Below the pieces are notes generated by a model that did no database searches, was not told where the DNA came from, and saw nothing but the letters and a program-made list of their open reading frames with translations. Below are positions 8,070-14,957 of a stretch of DNA of 64,000 bases, in pieces. Within the stretch, counting starts at the first letter, position 1. Every line of letters begins with the position of its first letter. The DNA is taken from contig PALD01000045.1 of assembly GCA_002710685.1 (NCBI GenBank), positions 106,273 to 170,272 of the forward strand, written 5' to 3'. Source of the stretch: Cytophagaceae bacterium. GTDB taxonomy: Bacteria > Bacteroidota > Bacteroidia > Flavobacteriales > Flavobacteriaceae. The translations under genes were made by a program, and so were the position numbers.

Positions 8070-8567
8070 ATGGAAGAATTTATACAACAGCTTCCGCAGC
8101 TGGCCAAAGATAGTCATAAGGAGAACGCGGCCTATTTTAAAAAGCTGAAGCGTAAACCACCAAAGGACCTGGATTACCAAATGCAGGAACTGCACGATAA
8201 AGAATTTGCGCAGACAGATTGCCTAACGTGCGCCAATTGCTGCAAGACCACGGGACCCCTCTTTACAGCTAAGGATATTACACGTATAGCAAAACATTTT
8301 AAGATGAAGGATGCACAGTTCATAGACACCTACCTGAGGGTGGATGAAGATAATGACCATGTGCTACGGGAGCTGCCCTGTACCTTTCTGGGGGCTGATA
8401 ATTACTGCATGATCTATGATGTGCGGCCTAAGGCTTGCGCCGAGTTTCCACATACTGACCGGCGAAAATTTCAGCAAATTGCTAACCTTACCCTCAAGAA
8501 CGTAGCCATTTGCCCTGCGGCTTACAACATTGTCGAGAAGATGAAAGAGCGCATTAAATTGCGGTAG
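8070..8567 (+). CDS. YkgJ family cysteine-cluster protein
   Basis: A 165-residue protein. The cluster CLTCANCCKTTGPLFT starts at Cys51. It is followed by DITRIAKHF, the spaced pair PCTFLGADNYCMIY, and KACAEFP with a last Cys in ICPAAYN. This is the zinc- or iron-chelating CxxCxxCC family (YkgJ/UPF0153), whose biochemical role is poorly defined. No signal peptide is present. A palindrome and a minus-strand terminator follow the stop. Confidence 0.85.
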   Translation: MEEFIQQLPQLAKDSHKENAAYFKKLKRKPPKDLDYQMQELHDKEFAQTDCLTCANCCKTTGPLFTAKDITRIAKHFKMKDAQFIDTYLRVDEDNDHVLRELPCTFLGADNYCMIYDVRPKACAEFPHTDRRKFQQIANLTLKNVAICPAAYNIVEKMKERIKLR

Positions 8568-8573
8568 ATTTTA

Positions 8574-8590
8574 TTTCGCTTTAAGCGAAA
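8574..8590. repeat. palindrome TTTCGC-TTTAA-GCGAAA
   Basis: Perfect 17-bp palindrome, 6 nt after the YkgJ stop codon, running straight into an A-run (a T-run for the opposite strand). Confidence 0.8.
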
Positions 8591-8616
8591 AAAAAGCCCC
8601 CGCAACTGCAGGGGCT
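8588..8616 (-). terminator. terminator of the M28 peptidase gene
   Basis: On the minus strand AGCCCC (8616-8611) pairs with GGGGCT (8600-8595) and is followed by eight T residues. It starts about 10 nt past the peptidase stop codon. Confidence 0.8.
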
Positions 8617-8625
8617 CCATGTATT

Positions 8626-10182
8626 TTAGTCATTGTCCAACCCTCCACGACGGTTGGCATCAGTGGCCTCTGGCCAGGTCATCTGCTCGCCTGACCTCCT
8701 GTTCATGGGTAAAACTATTTGTTGCCTTGAGGTGGTGTCAGGGTCTTCGCTGGCCATATAGGCCAGGATTGCCGTGAGCATCACGTTTTTTTGCAGGTCA
8801 TCAAAAACTATCTTATCATACGTGTCGCGGTTGGTATGCCAGGTGTAGTTCCAGTAGTTCCAGCTCAATGAACTCAAGTTGAATGCCGGGGCTCCCGCCG
8901 CTACAAATGATGCATAATCAGAGCCGCCGCGGCCTGGGGTGCCCGGAAAATGGGTTTCCAGGTCTCCCTTGACCTCACCGGGAACGGCATATAGCCAGCT
9001 TCCCAGATAATCATAAGCATTGAGGAAACCGTTACCGGAAATGTTTGCAATTCTCCCAGTACCATTGTCTTGATTGAACACCGCCTGAATACCTTTTACG
9101 ATTTCTGGATGGTCCTTGACAAAAGCGCGCGAACCATTGAGTCCCTGCTCTTCACTGCCCCAGTGTCCCACAAGGATGGTACGCTTGGGGTTGGGGTATA
9201 TTTTTTTGAGCACGCGCATGGCCTCCATCATCACGAGGGTTCCCGTACCATTATCTGTTGCGCCGGTACCACCATCCCATGAGTCAAAATGCGCCGAGAG
9301 AATCACATATTCATCTGGTTTTTCTGTTCCTTCTATACGGGCTATGGTATTGAAGGTGGGTACTTCTCCCAGATCCTTTGAGGTTGCAACAATGTGTAGT
9401 TTTGGGGTATTCCCGCTTTCGGTGAGGCGGTAGAGAAGCCCATAATCCTCAAGGCTGAGGTCAACGGTGGGTATCTTTTTAGTATAGGCAGAGAAAACTT
9501 TGTTGACACCAAAACCCTTGGACCAGTAAGAAGAGATTATCCCTGCAGCTCCTGCTTTTTCAAGTGCTTGTGGCATTGTCCTGCGGTCAAGGCCTGTTTT
9601 TGCAAAGCTGGAACTCCATAGTTTGCCGGCTTCTTCCCGCTCTTTTTTCATTTTTTCAAAAGATTCTTCCGTGGCCCATTCTTCCCAGTTTTCATCTGGT
9701 CTTCCCGTGGCTTCGGGCTGGCTTATAAGTACAAATTTGCCTTTTATGCTGCTTAGGCTTTTCACAAAGCTCAAGGAATCTTGTGGTATGGGCATGGTGG
9801 TCACCTCAGCGGTGATGCCCTTGTCTTTTGTGCTGGGGCTCCATGCCAGTTGACGACCTTCTAGCGTCCTGAGGCGAGGCTCTAGCATGTCGATATGCGT
9901 GATGCCGCGCTCCCAGCCCCGCCAGGTTCCCCATTGTTGGTTTTCGGCAGTAATGCCCCAACTTTTATATTTTGAAACGGCCCAGTCGTGTGCCTGTTTC
10001 ATCTGTGGGGTTCCCACGAGACGGGGCCCCACAACATCAAGCAGCTCATGGGCAATTGCCTTGAGCTGCGAGTTCTGGTTTTCTTCAGTGATAATTTTTT
10101 CTATGATGCCGTCCGTGTCCTGCGCCATCGCGACTGTGGTAAAGAGTATACCTGCCGCTACATGTAATAGTCTCCTGTTCAT
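8626..10182 (-). CDS. secreted M28 family metallopeptidase with PA-domain insert
   Basis: A 518-residue protein with signal peptide MNRRLLHVAAGILFTTVAMAQ. A protease-associated domain lies roughly at residues 130-270. The di-zinc aminopeptidase core follows: His and Asp in SAHFDSWDGGTGATDNGTG, the Glu pair in GHWGSEEQGLNGS, Asp in NQDNGTGR, and the late ligand region GGSDYASFVAAGAPAF. This motif set is that of M28 (aminopeptidase Y/carboxypeptidase Q-like) enzymes that trim peptides. It probably works in the periplasm or outside the cell in peptide scavenging. It lacks a T9SS tail. Confidence 0.88.
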   Translation of the reverse strand: MNRRLLHVAAGILFTTVAMAQDTDGIIEKIITEENQNSQLKAIAHELLDVVGPRLVGTPQMKQAHDWAVSKYKSWGITAENQQWGTWRGWERGITHIDMLEPRLRTLEGRQLAWSPSTKDKGITAEVTTMPIPQDSLSFVKSLSSIKGKFVLISQPEATGRPDENWEEWATEESFEKMKKEREEAGKLWSSSFAKTGLDRRTMPQALEKAGAAGIISSYWSKGFGVNKVFSAYTKKIPTVDLSLEDYGLLYRLTESGNTPKLHIVATSKDLGEVPTFNTIARIEGTEKPDEYVILSAHFDSWDGGTGATDNGTGTLVMMEAMRVLKKIYPNPKRTILVGHWGSEEQGLNGSRAFVKDHPEIVKGIQAVFNQDNGTGRIANISGNGFLNAYDYLGSWLYAVPGEVKGDLETHFPGTPGRGGSDYASFVAAGAPAFNLSSLSWNYWNYTWHTNRDTYDKIVFDDLQKNVMLTAILAYMASEDPDTTSRQQIVLPMNRRSGEQMTWPEATDANRRGGLDND

Positions 10183-10263
10183 GATTGATGCTGAATTTAG
10201 TTTAGTGAATGCTAAATTTAGTACATCATATCACAATGAAACCATCTATAAGCTGTATTTTCT

Positions 10264-10959
10264 TTATACCAGTTCGGTAGTTTGCCTGTCTGGCGAAAAA
10301 TCTTTGTGGTTAAGCTTTCCCCATAGACTGAAACTCTCTATGCTTGAGTGTTTGAAGTCAAGATAATTTTGAAGAAGTACGGTGCTTTTATTGAGTTCTT
10401 TTTGTAATTGGACCTTTAAATGTTCAATATTCAGCTTGCTGATATAACCTTGTGTTTTTTCGGCTAAGGCCAAATCGCGTTCTGCATTGCCCACATAGTA
10501 ATCTGGGAGGTGACATGACCCCGTCCATAAATGGCCAAGATACCTTTGAATAATGGTCAATAGCGATTGTTGATGATAGGGGTCTAGGCTTAGTGCTTTT
10601 TTTATGTGGGACATTGAGCCCGTCTCACTGCCATACCAGCTAAAAGGAGCCGGGTTGTAGGGTTCTTTTTCCATCCATTCTTCAAGCATGGGCATTTTAA
10701 GGTTTGCTTCTAGTGGATATGGATTTGCATCATAACCATTGTGTTGTGTAAAGAGCAACTGGAGGGTTGTGAAGAATTCAATCCTTTTTTCCAGGGGCCA
10801 GGTTTTAGCTTCGTTTATAAATTGAGTAAGGGGTACCGTACTCATCCTTGTGAAGCCTTCTTCTTTCATTAAACAATATTCGTGGAATTTTTTGTACTCA
10901 GGGATATGAGCAATGGCTTGAGCAATCTTACCGATTGCAGATTCTGACTTGGTATGCAT
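10264..10959 (-). CDS. hypothetical protein in AT-rich island
   Basis: A 231-residue predicted soluble protein (MHTKSESAIGKIAQAIAH) with no signal peptide, membrane helix or motif that I recognise. The central part contains WMEKEPYNPAPFSWYG and KALSLDPYHQQSLLTIIQRYLGHLW, the latter resembling one helical TPR-like repeat. The C-terminal half is helical and Lys/Leu-rich. It lies between the M28 peptidase and a 645-bp gene-poor AT-rich stretch and looks more AT-rich than its neighbours, which could mean recent acquisition. Function unknown. Confidence 0.6.
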   Translation of the reverse strand: MHTKSESAIGKIAQAIAHIPEYKKFHEYCLMKEEGFTRMSTVPLTQFINEAKTWPLEKRIEFFTTLQLLFTQHNGYDANPYPLEANLKMPMLEEWMEKEPYNPAPFSWYGSETGSMSHIKKALSLDPYHQQSLLTIIQRYLGHLWTGSCHLPDYYVGNAERDLALAEKTQGYISKLNIEHLKVQLQKELNKSTVLLQNYLDFKHSSIESFSLWGKLNHKDFSPDRQTTELV

Positions 10960-11604
10960 AATTATAATTTGGGGGGTAAAGGTTAATTATAATGGTTAGG
11001 TTTAGTTTTTTATTTAGGTTAACTTAATTTACTTATTTAATTTTTTTAAAAAAGAGCCATCCCATATACGTAAGTAAAACGATTTTGGTTTTCATAAAAT
11101 ATGGAATCTTAAAAATCAACTTTGCTAAATTAACTGTAATATATACTTTTAATGTTATGAAAGTAATAAAATTTTACATAAAAGTAAAATTAAAATCTTG
11201 TAAGTCAGCTTGTTAAGTTGTATGATTTTTAAAAATAATTTTTTTATAAATTTAACGTGTATCACAATTTAATGTAAATGAGGTATTTATAGTTGTTTAT
11301 ACAAGAGTTCTTCTTGATGATTTTATGCTTTTTTGATTATAGGGTATTTTTACAAATAATCTATTTTAAAAGTTTTTTTGTCAAAATTTAGACTAAAGCA
11401 AACCCCATTTTAATAAAATTTTATAAAAGTAATGGCCTTTTTGAGCCTGTTGACGGCGTAAAAAGGTATGATGGCAATAAAAACCCGATAGTTTTTAAAG
11501 TAAAATATCACAAAGGTATTGGGGTTGAAAAAGGACTTCGGCATATATTTTTGGCGTAAGCCAAACTAAAAAGGATAAATAATCTCAACTTGTGGGCCTT
11601 TATA
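10960..11604. other. AT-rich gene-poor stretch, possible gene remnant at 11392-11559 (+)
   Basis: Very AT-rich DNA with no start-to-stop gene. From 11392 to the TAA at 11557-11559 the plus strand has 55 open codons of protein-like composition (for example SNGLFEPVDGVKRYDGNKNP and KVKYHKGIGVEKGL) but no good start codon. This could be the 3' end of a decayed gene. The open frame ends inside a TTTGGC-GTAA-GCCAAA palindrome. I cannot name a parent family. Confidence 0.35.
11550..11565. repeat. palindrome TTTGGC-GTAA-GCCAAA
   Basis: Perfect arms. It lies 39 bp beyond the 3' end of the cyclophilin gene and covers the stop codon of the putative gene remnant. Read on the other strand it is identical to the copy at 61784. 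Confidence 0.8.
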
Positions 11605-12333
11605 TTATTTTATCAATTCAACATCAATATAAATGTTGCTCAGGGGCCACTCGTTTTTATCCACGGGTACCTTGTTTATCTCATCAACCACGTCCATGCC
11701 TTTTGTTACCCGCCCAAAAACGGTATGCTTACCATCAAGGTGATGTGCCCCGTTAGGTGCCTGCACGATAAAAAATTCAAAGGGAGATGATGCCTCGCTG
11801 ACATTTTGCTCAGTATATTTTGCAGCTGAAAATGCCCCTCGCACATGTGTATGATTAGGGCTGGCCTCGTTGGGGATAAGATAATTTCCTATACGCATAC
11901 GTTTTTTTGGGGTGTCATATCCATCACTGTTGCCGCCCTGGTCAACAAAACCCTCAGCAACACGGTGAAACATCGTACCATTAAAATAGTCTTGTTTTAC
12001 CAGTAGGATAAAATTGGCCCGGTGCAGGGGCGTATCCCTAAAAAGTTCTACCTCAATATCCCCCATGCTGGTCTTGATGCGCACGCGCGTTTCTGGGTTG
12101 TTCTTGCCATATTCTGTAAGAAAGGGTATCAGCTCACTTTGATCTTCAATAATGGAACCGGTTTTCTTTTTAAGGGCATCGTTCTGGGCCTTGTTCTTTT
12201 CTTCGGGGGTGCTATCTTTTTTGGTAGCGGTATTTTCTTGTTCGCTATCTTTGGATGAAGATTTTTTATCTTCACAACTTGTGCCCATAATAAAGAGCAG
12301 CATCAATAGGGTAAGAACAAATTTAGATTTCAT
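11605..12333 (-). CDS. cyclophilin-type peptidyl-prolyl cis-trans isomerase lipoprotein
   Basis: A 242-residue protein starting MKSKFVLTLLMLLFIMGTSCE, a lipoprotein signal with Cys at about residue 20. A charged Ser/Glu/Lys-rich linker (roughly 25-65) leads to a cyclophilin domain. Its motifs include IKTSMGDIEVELF, FHRVAEGFVDQGGN, RGAFSAAK and HTVFGRVTKGMDVVDEI; the Phe-His-Arg catalytic segment is intact. It would catalyse prolyl isomerisation of envelope proteins. The longer upstream reading frame is antisense to the Nudix gene and is rejected. Its ATG shares two bases with the ATG of the divergent Nudix gene. Confidence 0.9.
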   Translation of the reverse strand: MKSKFVLTLLMLLFIMGTSCEDKKSSSKDSEQENTATKKDSTPEEKNKAQNDALKKKTGSIIEDQSELIPFLTEYGKNNPETRVRIKTSMGDIEVELFRDTPLHRANFILLVKQDYFNGTMFHRVAEGFVDQGGNSDGYDTPKKRMRIGNYLIPNEASPNHTHVRGAFSAAKYTEQNVSEASSPFEFFIVQAPNGAHHLDGKHTVFGRVTKGMDVVDEINKVPVDKNEWPLSNIYIDVELIK

Positions 12334-12973
12334 GCAGTTTGAAAAATTTCTTGAATTAGTCCCAAAAATAAGCAATTTGCCCCTTCCGGGGAAAGATGCC
12401 CAGCTTGAGATGGCTCCTCTAGAACGTGTGGAAGCACTTGGGGAGATGGATATAGAAAAACGCAATCCCAGGTGGGCCGCCGTCATGGCCCTTTTTTACC
12501 CTGACAAGACAGGAGAGTGCCGCATGGCACTCATATTGCGCAGGACCTATAAGGGGGTACACAGCAACCAGGTGGGGTTCCCCGGGGGAAAGGTTGAGCC
12601 CGAAGATAGGGACCTTGAAGATACCGCCTGCCGAGAAACAGAAGAAGAGGTAAGCGTGCCCGGCAAGGACATACAGGTGTTTAAAATGACGACCAAGACC
12701 TACATCCCCCCCAGCAACTTCTGGGTGCAGCCCTTTATGGGCTATGTGGATTACACCCCTAGGTTTTTGCCCCAGGACGCAGAGGTTGCGGCCATGATAG
12801 AGGCTAGGGTAGATGATTTGCTTGACAGCGAAAACCTGATAACCAAAAACCTGTCTACATCTTATGCGCTCAACATTGACGTGCCCGCCTTTAAGATAAA
12901 TGGCTACATCGTGTGGGGCGCGACCGCAATGATGCTCAATGAGATGAAGCATTTGCTCCGGCAGGCACGATAA
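12332..12973 (+). CDS. CoA pyrophosphatase, Nudix hydrolase
   Basis: A 213-residue protein starting MQFEKFLELV. The N-terminal LPLPGKDAQLEMAP and HSNQVGFPGGKVE are typical of the NudL/CoA pyrophosphatase subgroup. The Nudix box runs from GGKVEPEDRDLED through CRETEEEVSV, with the metal-binding REXXEE. It would hydrolyse CoA to 3',5'-ADP and phosphopantetheine. The start at 12332 is supported by homology beginning there. The codon lies in CATG, shared with the ATG of the divergent cyclophilin gene, so each gene's 5' signals must lie inside the other's coding sequence. Confidence 0.88.
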   Translation: MQFEKFLELVPKISNLPLPGKDAQLEMAPLERVEALGEMDIEKRNPRWAAVMALFYPDKTGECRMALILRRTYKGVHSNQVGFPGGKVEPEDRDLEDTACRETEEEVSVPGKDIQVFKMTTKTYIPPSNFWVQPFMGYVDYTPRFLPQDAEVAAMIEARVDDLLDSENLITKNLSTSYALNIDVPAFKINGYIVWGATAMMLNEMKHLLRQAR

Positions 12974-13040
12974 TGCTTAATTTTGTATCTTTACCATCCT
13001 TTATTATAGGCGTTCACGGCTTATATACTTAGCAAGTCAC

Positions 13041-13844
13041 ATGGGTATATTTAAAAAAAATCCTTTTGGTCATTATCTCTTCTTAAAAAAATGGCTCATA
13101 CGCATTATGGGTACACTTACCCATAGAAGGTACCGGGGTTTTAATGAATTACAGATAGAAGGTTCTGAAATCATAACCCATTTACCACAATCCGGAGTCT
13201 TGTTTGTATCAAATCATCAAACGTATTTTGCTGATGTAGTTGCCATGTTCCACGTGTTTAATGCCAGCCTGAGCGGCAGGATTGACAGCATCAAGAACGT
13301 GGGATATTTATGGAACCCCAAGCTCAATGTATATTATGTCGCTGCCAGCGAAACGATGAAAAGCGGTTTTCTTCCACGTATCCTTGCATATGCCGGGGCA
13401 GTATCAGTACAGCGCACATGGCGTGAAAAAGGAAAGGAAGTTGACAGGCCGGTCAACCTGAGCGATACCGAAAACATAGGTATCGCACTTCATGATGGCT
13501 GGGTGATCACCTTTCCACAGGGCACCACTAAACCCTGGAAACCCATAAGAAAAGGTACCGCACATATCATAAAACAATACAAGCCCATTGTCGTACCCAT
13601 CGTCATAGACGGGTTTAGGAGGTCATTTGATAAAAAAGGTATCCGTATCAAAAAGCGGGGCATCTTGCAATCCATGGAAATCAAGGAACCCCTTGAAATC
13701 GATTATGAAAATGATTCTGTAGAAGATATAGTTGAAAAAATAGAGTATGCCATCGAGCAGCATCCCTCCTTTCTCAAGGTGATTCCCAACGATGAAATCA
13801 ATGCCATGGAAGAACTCAACAAGACCAGAAAGTGGGAATATTAA
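13041..13844 (+). CDS. 1-acyl-glycerol-3-phosphate acyltransferase-like (PlsC family)
   Basis: A 267-residue protein. An N-terminal basic/hydrophobic segment (LFLKKWLIRIMGTL) probably associates with the membrane. The acyltransferase motif I appears as SNHQTYFADV, with five residues between His and Asp instead of the classical four. Motif III appears as FPQGTT instead of FPEGT, and the later VVPIVIDGF matches motif IV. The fold and motif order fit PlsC/LPLAT enzymes that acylate lysophosphatidate or, in Bacteroidota, amino-acid lipids. The two motif deviations make the acceptor uncertain. Confidence 0.8.
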   Translation: MGIFKKNPFGHYLFLKKWLIRIMGTLTHRRYRGFNELQIEGSEIITHLPQSGVLFVSNHQTYFADVVAMFHVFNASLSGRIDSIKNVGYLWNPKLNVYYVAASETMKSGFLPRILAYAGAVSVQRTWREKGKEVDRPVNLSDTENIGIALHDGWVITFPQGTTKPWKPIRKGTAHIIKQYKPIVVPIVIDGFRRSFDKKGIRIKKRGILQSMEIKEPLEIDYENDSVEDIVEKIEYAIEQHPSFLKVIPNDEINAMEELNKTRKWEY

Positions 13845-14012
13845 CAAACGTGACCTTCAGGTTGTTAAATGTTAATTTTAGTTAATCCTTGGCACGGGCT
13901 TTGCTTAAAATAGGTCAAAAAGTTAAAGTTTCTACAATGACCAATTATTTCTTAACCTTTGTATAATAAAAATGTGAAGGTTGAGTTAACAAGACCAAAT
14001 CAAAGAATGACT

Positions 14013-14957
14013 ATGAAAAGATATTTTGCCCTACTTCTAATAACCATTTTTACCTATACTACATCTGTTACCGCACAGCAATCAAAGCAAAAACCGCTTC
14101 TTAATTGCGTAGATGTACCCCTTCAGAATTTTGCGAGTGCCACATTACAAAAACAACTATATACACAGATTGCCTCCAATGCTCACTTAAAGAGCTTGAT
14201 GGATAACAAGAAATTATCCGTAGGACTGGTAAGCCTTGATGACCCCAGCAATATACAGTATGCTGATGTCAATGGAGAAAACATGATGTATGCAGCAAGC
14301 CTCCCCAAGATTGCCATACTTCTTGCCGCAATGGATGCCATAGATAAAGGAGAGCTCAAGGAAACAAAGGATGTTAAAGAAGATATGTGGGCCATGATAA
14401 GCAAGTCTAACAATCATGCCGCCACAAGGATGATAGACCGTCTGGGCTATGACAAGATTGCTAGTGTCCTGCAAGATAAAAAATACAAGCTTTATGATAA
14501 AAGCCACGGTGGTGGCCTATGGGTGGGCAAGCGCTATGCTGCCGGAGGTGCCCGCAATCCAGACCCCATGAAGGGTCTGAGCCATGCAGCAACCGCAGAA
14601 CAGGTGTGCCGTTTTTATTTTAAAATGGTCACGGGTCAACTCGTTAATGTAAAGAGGAGCAACCAGATGCTCAGCATTATGGAGAACCCCTCGCTGCATC
14701 ACAAGTTTGTAAACACTTTAGAACGTATCGCTCCAGATGCCCGCCTCTTCCGTAAATCTGGATCATGGAGCAACTACCATTCAGACTCAATTCTTGTGTG
14801 GGGCAAAGATGGTAGAAAATACATCCTTGTGGCCCTTGTTGAAGACCCTAATGGAGAACAAATTATAAGAAATTTAGTATTTCCTGTAGAGAAAGCTCTA
14901 GAAAATTCTCGTACTTTGATTGCTAGTATAGACCACGCTGGCAACTCAAGTGATTAG
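14013..14957 (+). CDS. exported beta-lactamase-fold serine hydrolase
   Basis: A 314-residue protein starting MKRYFALLLITIFTYTTSVTAQ (signal peptide; an ATG two codons earlier is also possible). All three class A-type landmarks are present: SxxK as ASLPKIAIL near residue 96, the SxN-like SKSNNHAATRMI, and the KTG equivalent RKSGSW. It could be a beta-lactamase, DD-peptidase or other serine hydrolase; no omega-loop Glu of true class A enzymes is obvious, so antibiotic hydrolysis should not be assumed. The downstream transporter-like gene overlaps it by 8 bp. A second, distantly related hydrolase lies on the other side of that gene. Confidence 0.8.
   Translation: MKRYFALLLITIFTYTTSVTAQQSKQKPLLNCVDVPLQNFASATLQKQLYTQIASNAHLKSLMDNKKLSVGLVSLDDPSNIQYADVNGENMMYAASLPKIAILLAAMDAIDKGELKETKDVKEDMWAMISKSNNHAATRMIDRLGYDKIASVLQDKKYKLYDKSHGGGLWVGKRYAAGGARNPDPMKGLSHAATAEQVCRFYFKMVTGQLVNVKRSNQMLSIMENPSLHHKFVNTLERIAPDARLFRKSGSWSNYHSDSILVWGKDGRKYILVALVEDPNGEQIIRNLVFPVEKALENSRTLIASIDHAGNSSD

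Noticed and set aside
14013..14957. True class A beta-lactamase
   Set aside because: SxxK, SxN and KSG are present, but no omega-loop signature was found and the gene is coupled to a transporter-like gene; resistance is not supported.
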